64,000 nucleotides of DNA, from contig ML991793.1 in assembly GCA_010094025.1 (NCBI GenBank), forward strand, positions 124,001 through 188,000. The letters run 5' to 3'. Below are positions 11,450 to 22,759 of this stretch, piece after piece. The notes beneath the pieces are model-generated. The model ran no database searches, was not told where the DNA came from, and saw only the letters and a list, made by a program, of their open reading frames with translations. Made by a program: the position numbers and the translations under genes. Numbering within the stretch: the first letter of the stretch is position 1; every line of letters begins with the position of its first letter. The stretch is from Viridothelium virens (lineage: Eukaryota > Ascomycota > Dothideomycetes > Trypetheliales > Trypetheliaceae).

Positions 11450-12904
11450 ATGGCTCCCATACAAAAGGAATGTGACTACCTTGTGATAGGCGGGGGTAGT
11501 GGTGGGCTTGCATCCGCCAGGAGGGCGAGCGGCATGTATGGGGCCAAGACAATCACGATTGAGAGCCAGAGGCTTGGAGGAACTTGCGTTAACGTTGGGT
11601 ATGTTGTCTCCACTCACCAAATCTCCGCCCTTCCTGTCATATTAACACCCTTCAGCTGCGTCCCTAAGAAAATCACCTGGAATGCCGCCACAATCGCTGA
11701 GACGATCCACGAAGCTAAATCCTATGGCTTCACCGTTGAACAAACCAAGCCCTTCGACTGGACCACCTTCAAACACAAGCGCGACGCTTACATCAAACGC
11801 CTCAACGGGATCTACGAGTCAAATCTCCACAAAGACAAGGTCGAATACATCCACGGCCGCGCCCATTTCCTCTCCCCTAAATCCGTCGAAGTCAAGCTCG
11901 ACGACGGCACCCTCCAAAACATCAACGCGAAGAAGATCCTCATCGCCGTCGGCGGCCACCCCAGCATCCCCGACGTCCCCGGCGCCGAGCTAGGCATCGA
12001 CTCGGATGGGTTCTTCGAGCTCGAAAGGCAACCCAAGCGCGTCGCCATCGTCGGCGCGGGCTACATCGCCGTCGAGATGGCGGGCATGTTCCACCACCTC
12101 GGCACCGAGACGCACCTCTTCATCCGGCAGGACAAGTTCCTCCGCAGCTTCGACCCCATGATCCAGGACAAGGTGCTGGAGGAGTACGAGCGCCAGGGCC
12201 TGCACGTCCACAAGCGCTCGTCTCAGCAGTCCGTCACGGATCTTGGGAACGGGTGGAAGAAGCTCGCGTACACGGATGCGGGGGGCAAGGGCGAGTTGGA
12301 GATCGACTGTCTGCTGTGGGCTATTGGGCGTGCACCGGAGGTGGAGGACTTGGGGTTGGATAAGACGGGGGTGAAGTTGGATAAGAAAGGGCATGTGCCA
12401 GTGGATGAATATCAGAATACGAACGTGGATAACATTTACGCATTGGGAGATGTGTGTGATCGTGGCTTTGAGCTTACGCCTGTTGCGATCGCGGCTGGAC
12501 GTCGCTTATCCGACCGTCTCTTTGGTGGTCAATCGTCCGCAAAGCTCGAATACGATGATATTCCGTCAGTGGTGTTTGCGCATCCCGAGGTGGGAACCAT
12601 TGGCTTGACGGAGCCGGCAGCGCGAGAGAAGTTTGGAGATGAGAATGTGAAATGCTATAATACGACTTTCATGGACCTATACTTTACTATGATGGATGCG
12701 GATGGCAAAAGCCCGACGAATTATAAGTTGGTATGTGTGGGCAAGGAAGAGAAGGTTGTGGGCCTCCATATCATGGGGTTGGGCAGTTCGGAGATTTTGC
12801 AGGGGTTCGGAGTGGCGATCAAGATGGGAGCGACAAAGAAAGATTTCGACAGATGTGTGGCAATTCACCCAACAAGTGCAGAGGAGCTGGTGACTTTGAA
12901 ATAG
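11450..12904 (+). CDS. glr1: Glutathione reductase
   Basis: NADPH-dependent FAD enzyme that reduces glutathione disulfide. Exons 11450-11598 and 11656-12904 give 465 residues. Visible: FAD-binding [17 protein letters not shown], redox disulfide [13 protein letters not shown] (Cys46 and Cys51), NADPH-site [35 protein letters not shown] and the C-terminal catalytic [10 protein letters not shown]. The 57-bp intron falls between the two redox cysteines, is a multiple of three and has no in-frame stop, so retention would keep the frame. Upstream of the ATG the frame stays open back to 11264 without an ATG and reads as a presequence, suggesting a second, mitochondrial start. The sense strand changes from C-rich to G-rich near 12170-12240. 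Confidence 0.96.
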   Translation: MAPIQKECDYLVIGGGSGGLASARRASGMYGAKTITIESQRLGGTCVNVGYVVSTHQISALPVILTPFSCVPKKITWNAATIAETIHEAKSYGFTVEQTKPFDWTTFKHKRDAYIKRLNGIYESNLHKDKVEYIHGRAHFLSPKSVEVKLDDGTLQNINAKKILIAVGGHPSIPDVPGAELGIDSDGFFELERQPKRVAIVGAGYIAVEMAGMFHHLGTETHLFIRQDKFLRSFDPMIQDKVLEEYERQGLHVHKRSSQQSVTDLGNGWKKLAYTDAGGKGELEIDCLLWAIGRAPEVEDLGLDKTGVKLDKKGHVPVDEYQNTNVDNIYALGDVCDRGFELTPVAIAAGRRLSDRLFGGQSSAKLEYDDIPSVVFAHPEVGTIGLTEPAAREKFGDENVKCYNTTFMDLYFTMMDADGKSPTNYKLVCVGKEEKVVGLHIMGLGSSEILQGFGVAIKMGATKKDFDRCVAIHPTSAEELVTLK

Positions 12905-13219
12905 AATGGTGGAAGAAAGAGTTTAAGGGGACTGGCAGCGAGGTTGGAGAGGCTTAGAGCCGTGATGTTCAAGGCTTTCAATAGACTGCGACACCATTGG
13001 TTTCGATTGTACAGTTCTTTGAGGGAAAAAGTTCAAGTTCGAGTTTAGTCTCGCTCTGGTCTCATCATAACTATATATAGTAAAGATGCCTTGACTGTGC
13101 CGACTTCATCTTCATCCATGGGTCATCGTTGTTCTGGTTCATTTGTTATACGGACGCAACACCATCCCTTTACCGCAGCTTCTGCTGTATGATTCCGCAC
13201 GCTAGGGATGCATCAAAGC
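12905..13219. other. Convergent 3' flanks of glr1 and the SPF45-like gene
   Basis: Tail-to-tail spacer of 315 bp. It contains a short TATATATAG run near 13073; no gene or terminator hairpin is evident. Confidence 0.5.
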
Positions 13220-15057
13220 TCACTCATAGATTCCATTCGTGAACTTTTCAGAGTCGAAGAAGCGTGCTCGGACAGGATTGTTATTGAAAGTCCAGCCGTC
13301 GAGGGCATTTACCGCCTGGATCATGGTTAGCTCCTCTCGTGCAGCGACGATACATTCGGCAGGAATGACTTACATTCAGCGCCGAGACCTGATCAGTAAA
13401 CTTGACAAAGACCGGAATCTCGCCCTGCGCGTACTGGTCAATGTAGACCCGCTCAACGCGTCCATACTACCACGAACACTCTGATCAGCACATATACACA
13501 GTATCGTTTTGCCGTTGTGTCAACAACTCACCTTCTCTACACTGCGCCCAATATCCATCATCAATTCTCCCTCCCTCATCTCCTTCGCGACATCCAACCC
13601 GGCCACCATCCCCCGCAAGACCACAACCGAGCTCATCTTGCCGAACTTCCCCTCTTGAACCTCCTTGGCACGCTTGCCCCCAACGATCCTCGCGATCTGA
13701 GGACCCGCCCATCCGCCCCCCTCTGCATCCGCCTTCTTCTTACGCTTATCGACCTGCACCTTTAGCGCCGTCGTGATACCCTCTTCGTCAGCGCCGAGTC
13801 CTTGCCCCTTTGCCCACCCATGCTTCGCCATGTAGCGCTGGGCGAAGCCAGCTTGACCAGAGAGCTTGGAGCGAGGGGCATCTGCGGATTGGTCTGGCTG
13901 AATAGCTGTGGGCTCGAGCTGCTCCGAGGAGTCTTGGTCGTCGGCAGCGGCTGCGGGAGGAGAGCCAGGAGGCGGAGTTGGGAGGTTGTAACGTACTGGG
14001 GCACGAGAGATGGTTGCGGAGCCGGAGGCCGGCGGTGGAGGTGGGGCTGCAAGAGATGCGTTTGTGGGTGGCGGAGGAGGCACTCCAGTCCCGGGTGCTC
14101 CGAAGGGAGGTGGGGTGGGAAGGATATCGGTGGCAGGAGCTCCCTGCTGCTGCTGGCTCAAGCGCATGCGTTTTGTACAAGCATCCTCACCTGTTGCGTC
14201 GTCTGGAATGTTGGTAGGAGGAGGAGGCGGCGGCGGTGAAGTCGTTTCGACCGAATCGAAGTTCTTGGGTGGGGCGAAGGAGAAGTTGGGAGGAGCGATT
14301 TGGGCTTTTGAAGCATAAGCGTCAGAATGGCGATAGGGTGGGAGTGCATACACTTTGTTTCCATCACATCGCTGCGCGTGTTTTTGTCGGTGACGCGTTT
14401 CTTTCTGCGATGAGCATACAAGCGATCTTTCCATTCTCGAGTGGTACGATAGTGCTCGTCACTTCCCTTGAACTCTTCATACTGCGTTGGCATTGACAGA
14501 TCGTATATGTCATCCCAGTCTCTTGGAACAGTTTCCCGATTTGTGGCCTGGTTTTTGGCTCGCTTTCTTTTGGCTCTCTTACCACCTCTCTCGCGCTTCT
14601 CTTCCACGTAATAGTCCATCTCGTCCTCTGCCGCCCAGTCTGCTAATGTACTCTTGTTCACATTCTGCATGGCAGGAATGCTTGGGTTGGCCTGTGTTAA
14701 GGATGATTTGGCAGTGGCATGCTGTCCTCCTAGCGGTGCTGACGGTTTCGCTTTTGCTTTCGGCCTCTGGGCCTGGAATTGAGGTCTCTTTGTCGGTTGA
14801 AATTGGAGTGAAGCTATGGAAGCACCAAATCAAATCTTAGCAAGGCAATCATTTAAAAGAACGGACTTTCAATGTTTTTAGATACCGCTGTTGATGCCAC
14901 TTCGTCCGGCCGCCTCGCTCTGTTTTGACCCATCATTGGGCTTATAAGTAACGGGAGCAGCGGATATGGTTCCTGGCTTCTCGCTTCCAGATGAAGCATT
15001 GATGTAACTGGCGTAAAGTGAGAGGCCCATGGGAGGGGAGCTTCCATTCGACGCCAT
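13220..15057 (-). CDS. SPF45/RBM17-like splicing factor (G-patch plus RRM)
   Basis: Predicted pre-mRNA splicing factor. Five exons: 15057-14886, 14813-14352, 14304-13532, 13466-13374 and 13315-13220, giving 531 residues. Order: N-terminus ASNGSSPPMGLSLYASYI with the fungal TISAAPVTYKP block, QFQPTKRPQ, a Lys/Arg-rich segment followed by PRDWDDIYDLSMPTQYEEFK, a long Pro-rich linker, a G-patch (GFAQRYMAKHGWAKGQGLG) and a C-terminal RRM of the UHM type (VVVLRGMVAGLD, later GEIPVFVKFTDQVSALNAV) that ends within 15 residues. Intron 2 (47 bp, donor GTATGC, branch CTGAC) was placed by frame and site quality and is the least certain. The sense strand changes from C-rich to G-rich near 13830. Confidence 0.9.
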
Positions 15058-16299
15058 TAGTCCTGTTCGCACTACCCTCTGTGGTAGGAGCGACCTTGAA
15101 GTGAGGAGGCGAGAAAGTCAACAACCTGAAACAACTTTGATAATAGTCGGCTTTTTAACAGCAATCGCAAGCTTACTGGCTAGGATTAGAGATGTACTTT
15201 GGGGCTACTTAGGTACTAGAATGATGGACAAGTTACCATAGTTCGGCGAAGATCTAGTGCCGCGCCAATTACGAGATTCTTAGGCTGTCCGGGTCGGTAT
15301 TACCCAAATGTCCGACTGTGACACAAGCCACCTCTCACTGTGTCACCACCAACGCCTCCCCAATACAGTGAATGAATACTTGAAATTTTCGAGACTCTGT
15401 ATCTAGATGCCGAGAGCGGAAACAACTCGATCTAAATTATCTACTTAGAGATAGAAGCCATATAGAGCTGTTGAGCTTTTATTGAGGTTTGTTGGCGGAG
15501 ATGTCAGAATCAGACATTTCATCATTCAACACCAACCCGAAGAGTAAGGGATTTCAAGCAATCGGATTATTATAACTACAATACGGAGAATTGATTTAAA
15601 TACTTCGATCATCAGAATTAGGTTGAACCATATTGTATCTCTTCGCTCGACGTCGCTCTTAGTCAATCGATCAAAAAGCTAGTAAGAATTGAAGCTTGAC
15701 TAGCCGACCTGAGCTTCCGGTCGTGCCATGCAAAGGCATCTTTGTGCAAAACTCTCGCTTGATTTCCGCGCGACTTGAGATTTCCCGTCATGGTTGATAA
15801 GAAGAAAAATAAAGCCGGGCTATCTCATTGATTATTGGTCTATCGAACAAGGGGCTGCATGCAATCATTGCCCTTGGCCCTTGGTGTATGGGCGCATGCT
15901 TTTGTAGCATCAACATCTACCTTCTACACTGGTCCGTACATTTCCGCGAATCATTCGAAATTATCGGTGCGTCGGTTTCTATTTCGAAACAAAACGTTTT
16001 ATGCAAAAAAAGTTTTCTTTAGAAGAATGTCGGACACTGCCGGATAGAATATGGTAAGAAATGTCCGCGGATTTGCGGGGGCTGCTATTCTATCATGCAG
16101 GTGCGTAATATTCGAGGTTGATCTCCCAGCCTTGTGGCATTCATCACGACTATCACGACTATCACGACTGATCAGAGCTCTGCTTCCATGGCATGCGGAT
16201 CGCCCCGCCATGAATAAGATGTAGCCATCTCAATTGACGTTGAATCTCACGGCTCACTGAATCGCTTGGAGTAACGTACACACGGCTTTGCCCCCCGTG
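15058..16299. other. AT-rich intergenic region
   Basis: About 1.2 kb without a convincing gene. It includes AT-rich sequence around 15390-15640 and a short tandem repeat (16143-16169). No mobile element ends were seen. Confidence 0.5.
16143..16169. repeat. Three tandem copies of ATCACGACT
   Basis: Three exact 9-bp units in the upstream region of the PigL_N-domain gene; too short to interpret. Confidence 0.8.
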
Positions 16300-18567
16300 A
16301 TGGAAGCTATCGCTGCAGCTGCCAGCGTCGCTGGTCTCCTCAGCCTCGTCGCCCAATGCGTAAGTGGAGCAGAGACATTGAAAAGTTTGATTGCGCGTGT
16401 TCAAGGGGCATCTAAGACAATTGAGACATTCTTGCAAGACATCAACAGCCTCCTGTGAACGTTGCGGGATGTAGAAGTGCTACTCAAGGCGATTGCACAC
16501 GAAACGACGGAAGCAGATGGCTCATTGGACATAGCCTCGCTACAAATCCAATTAGAGGACTGCCTCGGTGATATATCTAGCTGGATCAAGACTGCAAGGG
16601 ATATTCGGCCCTCTTCCAGTCCTGGCGCAAATTCATGGTTCCGCAGGTTTTGGGTCGCTGTGAATAAAGAGTCGGTATCTAATATTCGACAGGAGATAAG
16701 CCGCAGAAGGATTGAGATAAGTACAAGTTTGCTCATATTATCGAACACCAGAGAGATCCGTGGTTTCCGCACTGTCGAAAGAGTTGAGGCAAAGGTCGAT
16801 GAAGGACTATCTCATTCATCTAACATTGGCAATGTATTGCAATGTCTGCGGAACCTTGACGCTACGGCCCAGACCATTCTCAGTAACTCTGAGGGTAGTA
16901 TGGAAAGCTTGCAGAGTGTCTGCAGCTCAATGTCACGATTTTCAGGTCATCGAAATAGAGATCCCCTCACGAACGAAGTTGTTTCTCCTGGTCATGATGA
17001 GTGTTGGGCGCCGCGAGGAAGGCTTTCCCGAAATCAGAGCGCATCCGGGTCCTCCACTTCATTCTCTGCTGGGAGCAACATGAGCACTGGAATTTTAAGA
17101 CCTGGCCCCAGATTGGGTTCTAGAGAGCGAAAAGCAATCGATATGCTTAACATTAGGCCGCGGTATGTTGCGCTTGACTTGTCGTTTGGCATTACCATAG
17201 ATGATACTGATTATAACAGCGATTATATCCCAAATCCGGCCGGAGAAAGGCATGGTTTCGCAGAAGACCCAGACAAGGAAATGGATAATAGCTGGTGGCA
17301 CCTTGACGAGCATGATCATCACAACGAAGAGAGCCCCAGTACATTCCACACAAGACAATACCAATTCAATGCTGACGTTCAAGTCGATGAAGAAGTCAAA
17401 CACTTCAACCGATTTTTGTGGTCGTGTAGGGCTTTAAGAACGTTTGAAATGGCATTATATAGCAGCAATCGCAAGCTGCTCTGCGCTTACTGTGGAACAC
17501 TGATGGGCTGGCAAATTCATGAAAATACGAAGGTCCGCCAGAGAGTTCGCGGCCAGTCACATCTCCGAATGGTACACCGGTTCGGTGAGTGCAATCAGCA
17601 GAACACTTATGCCAGTAAGAAAGACTTCTATCAACACCTGGTGGACTTCCACGCGGCTTCCGTGTCAGGCGCATGGATCATTACTTTAGACAATGCATGT
17701 GCATTTGAGCTGCCGGGTTCTGCAAAAGCCTTGTTCAGCGCAGTGGCATCCTCGCTCAATTTTACCACGGCCAAACTCGAGAAGCTATGGGACACATTTA
17801 AGCCACCATCTAATCAACATTTTTCATCACGGACTAAATCCGCCATAGTAAATTACTTGCTTCGGGGACCGTATGACGACCTTAGCTTCGCTCAGCTCAT
17901 TTCACAAATGCGTTTAGCTGCTCTATGCAAAGATGAAATTCACCTCCTCAACCTAGTCCTTTCCAATTGGCCACTGGAGCACGGAGAGACGATAAATAGC
18001 GTAGCACGCTCAATGCTGATGCAACGAAGGATCGATCTCAAGATGATCAGGACCGGTATCTTGAAGACTACTGCTGCAGATGCGCGGCGTGAACCTCAGT
18101 CATCAAATGAGAAGGAGAAGAACATCCTGCGACAATGGGAAAGGACGCTAGGCGAGAAGTCCATGGATGAGTTTCGTGAATCTTCAGCAAACTTTGCTAT
18201 AAGGCTGCAATCCTACAACGACTCACTACTCAGCACGTGGACTGGAAGCCGCGATCGAGTGAACCGTTGGCTGCTGCACACGTTGGGATCCTCCGCCGAA
18301 CAAGCAAACATACACCTTTCCATGATGCATGATCCGAAAACCTCAATGAAGTACTGGAGCAGACTCGTGCTAAAGTACTGGTTTCTTGACGAAGCCGCGC
18401 TGGGCATCGAATTTGAGCCATCGCCTTCGTTAGGCGCTGCACATAGCCCTGATTCATCTAGCCTGTGGTCGTCCGAGTTCGCGAGTTGCAAATCGCATTT
18501 GACAGAAGCAGTGGTTCTGCGGGAAGATGAAGAGCACGGCCGAGAGTGCGCTACTGGTCAGCATTAG
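16300..18567 (+). pseudogene. PigL_N/STAND-type N-terminal domain protein with C2H2-like fingers, crossed by one in-frame stop
   Basis: The ATG at 16300 starts EAIAAAASVAGLLSLVAQC, typical of the fungal PigL_N (STAND N-terminal) domain. The same frame continues with helical blocks through a TGA at codon 53 into TLRDVEVLLKAIAHE and on to 18567 without another break (755 codons including the TGA). The domain clearly spans the TGA and I found no splice pair that removes it and keeps the frame. Around residues 395-465 are finger-like motifs: CAYC followed by HLRMVHRFGEC, and FYQHLVDFH. Function is unknown; relatives are linked to signalling or incompatibility-type proteins. The intact downstream frame suggests a recent change, an allele, a sequencing error or tolerated readthrough. 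Confidence 0.55.
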
Positions 18568-18794
18568 TTGGGCAGAGAAGGCTTACTAAAGTTCTCATTA
18601 CACCCAGAGTAACCAATACATATAACAATCTACTCCTTGAAAAGATCAGAAACGCCGATTTGGAAGCTGAGATATCCCTCCCGACACAGTACGAGCCAAT
18701 TGCGAAACAAAAATAAACAAGAATGCCACCAGAGCGAGATTGCTTCTCAGAAAGTCACCAATTCCCAAAATTCCTCGCATCAGGCTCTTTCCTC

Positions 18795-21469
18795 TCACCC
18801 AACCCTTACAACCCTCTTCCTCCGCCGACAAACCGGTCCCACCGGTCCTCCATTTCCCTGTGAGCCTGTAACTCCTATCCCATTCGTACTCACAATCGTC
18901 CCATTACCCCCTGTCCCTGCGGCTCCTACTCCACTCGGCAGAACCTTTAGCCCCGCCGTGCTTCCATTGCTCGGGATGGTGCCAGTGATGGTGGAGAAAA
19001 GGGTGCAGCTGCCGTCGATGTCGTTATAGGACCAGCCAGCGCATTGGGAGGAGATGGTGCAATTGTTCACGCACCCGTACAGTGCGAGGGAGGTGTCAGT
19101 GCTGGTGATGGGGTTGGTGCTAGGGTCGGAAGGGGTTTGGCGCCGGTTCAGAGAAAAGTGAGGGAGGATGAGTGAGCGGGGGAAGTGGAAGTGAAAGGGG
19201 AGGCGTGAGAGTGAGAAGGGAGAGAGCGCATGTCGTCGGGGTAGATTGCTATGTATAGTGGTGTTGGTGGAGGTCCTGGCAGGGCCTGTGGTATTGAGGA
19301 GACGGGTGTTGCGAAGGGATGCACGAGCGAGGGTGGTGCCAGAGAAGGACACGTTGCATTGGATGCTGTAGGTTGTACCATTGGACTGGACGTTTGAATG
19401 ATCGAGGGCCGGGCAGAAGGGTGAAACAGGGCTGGGTGAAGATGTGGGGATAGAGGATGATACTAAAGATGGTAATGTCGAGATTCTTGTAGTCGCTGAA
19501 GGTGTAATGCTCGAGGAGACTGAAGGCGTAACGCTCGAGGAGACTGGCGGAGATGTTGCAGTAATCGGTGTTGACACGGGAAGCGGGATAGTCGAGGGTG
19601 GTGAAGAAATTGGGGATGTCGGCAAACTGAGTGAGGGACTAGTGATGGAGGGAAGAGACAATGGCAATGTCGAGGGAATTATATCGGATAAGATAGAATT
19701 GAGCGGAACATCGGACAGGATAGAGTTCAACGGCAGATCGGATAGGATAGAGTTGATCGGTACAATGGATGGTACATCGGATAGGACAGAATTAATTGGT
19801 ACATCCGACAGGATGGANNNNNNNNNNNNNNNNNNNNNNNNNNNNNNNNNNNNNNNNNNNNNNNNNNNNNNNNNNNNNNNNNNNNNNNNNNNNNNNNNNN
19901 NNNNNNNNNNNNNNNNNNNNNNNNNNNNNNNNNNNNNNNNNNNNNNNNNNNNNNNNNNNNNNNNNNNNNNNNNNNNNNNNNNNNNNNNNNNNNNNNNNNN
20001 NNNNNNNNNNNNNNNNNNNNNNNNNNNNNNNNNNNNNNNNNNNNNNNNNNNNNNNNNNNNNNNNNNNNNNNNNNNNNNNNNNNNNNNNNNNNNNNNNNNN
20101 NNNNNNNNNNNNNNNNNNNNNNNNNNNNNNNNNNNNNNGATAGAATAGAGTTGATCGGTATGAGGGATTGCACATCGGATAGGATAGAGTTGATCGGTAC
20201 AAGGGATTGTACATCGGTTAGGATAGAATTGATCGGTAAATCGGATATGATGGATTCAAGCGGGATGGAGACGTTCGGGAGTGATAGGGGAAGTGGAGGA
20301 AGGGTTGGTATAATGGAGGGTGGAAGGGTTATTGATGGGATGAGGGCGGCTGGGAGATCGCTAGCGAGAATAGAAGGGACGATGGAGGTTAGAGAATCGA
20401 CCACGGGAATGGTTGGGAGATCGCTCGCGAGAATAGAAGGGATGACAGAGGTTAGTGAATCAACCACGGGAATGGATGGAAGATCGCTTGCGAGAACCGA
20501 GGGGATGATGGAGGTTATAGAATCAACCACAGGAATGGACGGGATAATGGAGGGGGGTAGATCCGTTGTAGGATTATCAACAGGGGCCGGGAGAAGCGGA
20601 GTGATAGCTGATACAATAGGTAGAGGAGGTAGGATGCCTTCGGATGTAGCAGGAGCCACGGCAGGAGTTGATATCAAAGGTGAAGAGTCAGATAGGACGT
20701 TTAGGGAAGTTGTGGGAGACTCGGGGATGACGGAGGCTGGAAGATCCGTTGTAGGATTATCAACAGAGGCCGGGAGAAGTGGAGTTATGACTGATACAAT
20801 GGGCAAAGGAGGAAGTAGGGCGTCCTCCGATGTGGCAGGAGCCACGGCAGGAGTTGCGGCAGGAGTTGATATTAAAGGTGGTGAATCAGATGGAATATTC
20901 ACAGAAGTCGCGGGAGACTCGGTGGGAAGTGGTGTAGAGGTAATTAAAGTAGGAAGTGGAGAAGTAGATGGGACGTTCTCTGGTGCCGAAAGAGAGACGA
21001 TGGGAATCGATGTGGTGGGTGCAGAATCGGTTGGGATGCTTTCAGATGCTGGAAGAGACACAAGGGGAATTGTCACAGAAGGTACAGGACTAGGTGGGAG
21101 ATCGACCGAGATCGGGAGAGATGTGGCAGGAATCGAGGTGGATGGCGCAGCAGCTGGTGGAATCAAGTCTGAAGTCGGGACGGGCTCGGCAGGAATCAAC
21201 GTAGAGGCCAGGGAAGTAGGTAGGACACTAATGGGAGCTGGTATAGGAGCTGGTATGGAAGCTGGTATGGAAGCTGGTATGGGAGCTGATATAGCAGGCA
21301 GTGGGCCAAGTCTTTGGCGTGGAGAAGTAGATGGGGATTTGACGGAGATCTGGAAAGTCGTGAGCCGATGTGAGATGATGAGGAACTGATACGATAAAGG
21401 AAATGGATAGAAGTGGCAAACAAGATTTTCGCAAATCACGAACGGTACTGAGGAGTTAGCAGAGAACAC
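18795..21469 (-). CDS. Ser/Pro/Ile-rich repetitive surface-type protein with PAN-like C-terminus (contains assembly gap)
   Basis: Large low-complexity protein read on the minus strand. The upstream part is built of tandem Ser/Pro/Ile repeats such as PINSILSDVQSL and IPVVDSLTSIIPSILASDLP. Past the gap a cysteine-containing module follows: FCPALDHSNVQSNGTTYSIQC, then YGCVNNCTISSQCAGWSYND with CTLFSTITGTI, resembling fungal PAN/apple-like or wall-sensor modules. The two sides of the N gap lie in different frames, so this is a model of a locus, not a finished reading frame. The frame opens at 21469 with GTG, no signal peptide is visible there, and an intron probably splits the cysteine module (about 19080-19360). 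A cell-wall or adhesin role is inferred from composition. Confidence 0.5.
19676..20245. repeat. Minisatellite of 27- and 39-bp units flanking and spanning the gap
   Basis: Units begin GATAGGATAGAGTTGATCGG and differ in tail length. On the minus strand they encode 9-residue (LNSILSDVP) and 13-residue (INSILSDVQSLIP) repeats. Array collapse explains the assembly gap inside it. Confidence 0.85.
19818..20138. other. Assembly gap, 321 N
   Basis: Unknown bases inside the minisatellite. The same repeat is read in different frames on the two sides, so the true length is probably not 321 or the flanks contain errors. Confidence 0.99.
20352..20540. repeat. Three 63-bp tandem units
   Basis: Units start at 20352, 20415 and 20478 with GG(G/A)AGATCGCT and encode 21-residue repeats (SIPVVDSLTSVIPSILASDL) on the minus strand. 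Confidence 0.85.
20560..20893. repeat. Direct duplication, offset 183 bp
   Basis: The segment starting ATCCGTTGTAGGATTATCAA at 20561 recurs at 20744 with scattered changes and a 12-bp addition in the second copy. It encodes two versions of a Pro-rich block containing VAPATSE and VDNPTTDLP. Confidence 0.75.
21234..21293. repeat. Five 12-bp tandem units
   Basis: Units GGAGCTGGTATA/GAAGCTGGTATG encode an alternating Pro/Ala/Ile/Ser run (PIPASIPASIPAPIPAP) near the start of the repeat protein. Confidence 0.85.
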
Positions 21470-22759
21470 TGCAAGTCTTGATAGAAATGAGGCAATATGG
21501 CAAAGATTGCTTGGAGATTGTTGGGGTAAGGGAGTAGTGCCAGCGGGTCGCTACAAAGCTTGGAAGGAGGGAGGATAATTAACGTCACATCAATCCGAAG
21601 ACTGTATGGTGTATAGGAAAATGGAGTATTAGGACCGATTTCTGGCAGTGAGGAGCAAGACGACAAGTCCGTCATGATGGGCATGGAAGATAATGTAGTT
21701 GGTGTCCAGTCCAGGATTCAATAATCGGCAAAATGAGGAGGGAGCAACAAAGACAAAGGTGAGGTTCATAGTTGGCCCTGAGCATTGAAGTGATGCAAGT
21801 AGGGATAGAGGGCAACGGAGGGTTTGGTTCCTGAAAGCTCATTGTGAATGATAAATGACAGCTGATACGCGGTGGGAGGGAGGGAAACATGAGTGAAGAT
21901 AGCAATGTCCAGAAAGGATGACGACGAAATATGGTCCGAGTACAGACACAGTGGTCTTCAAGGAAGTCCATTTTCTGGTGGCGGTTGATTGGTCAATGCC
22001 TGCCGGTGGCTGACAACCGTAGACGAGCATTTTGGACCATAGAAAGTAGAGAAAGTATCCGCATTGTTCGGATTTGGGCATGACAAGTAAGGTTGCTCCA
22101 TGGAATTACCGGCGGAGTCATTGCAGATGCCAAGGAGAACCCATCAGCTGCAACACATGACAGAAGTGCGCATCGAAGCGCATATGCAGTGGACAAGGCA
22201 GTACCACAGATTCGGGCATCGAGATTGTTGTGTCCATTTTGGTAGGCAAGGGCAAGGGGAGCACATCGTCTGTGGATGTGGCAGACATGACACGATCGGG
22301 CGTATAGGCTGTGAGGAGTAGGTGAAGGTAATAGTGGTAAAAGATTTGGGAGAAATCTGCATGGAGGAATGGGGGTATTCACTTTGCAACCAGTGGGTAT
22401 GCTGGATTTGTAGGTCTTGAGGGAAGACCTGACCAGCATTGGCTGGTCCAACGACATGCCTGATGCTCCCTTTGCTGGTGATTCCCCGGAGGCGATAAGT
22501 TGCTGAATACGACACTTGAGGATGGAGTGGGAGCAGTCAACGCCTGTAGAGTTGCACCGGAATGTTGGTTGACGGCAGTAAAAAGCTGGCAGATTTTGTC
22601 CATGCTGGAACAACATTTCATGTATCACGAGAGCTGACAAGGCGCTGGGGTGCTAACAGAGCGAGGCATGGCCGGAATTGCTGTCATCCGAGTACGAGAA
22701 ACAGGGAATTGTTTGAACAGGGCTATGGTGTCGTTGGGTAGGAAGTGGCAGGGAGCTTC
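21470..22759. other. Unresolved stretch between repeat protein and secreted protein
   Basis: Several overlapping minus-strand frames are open between 22000 and 22640, with Cys-containing segments such as ICGTALSTAYALRCALLSC and SCPNPNNADTFSTFYGPKC. These could be extra exons of the secreted cysteine-rich gene or of the repeat protein. I could not assemble a frame-consistent model. Confidence 0.35.

Noticed and set aside
16300-16480. An intron removing the TGA of the PigL_N gene (donor GTAAGT at 16358)
   Set aside because: The only nearby acceptor breaks the frame and would delete the conserved core of the domain.
20151-21389. Plus-strand frame of 412 codons opposite the repeat protein
   Set aside because: Both strands are open because the DNA is repetitive with a three-base period. 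The minus strand continues into the cysteine module and is preferred, though not proven.
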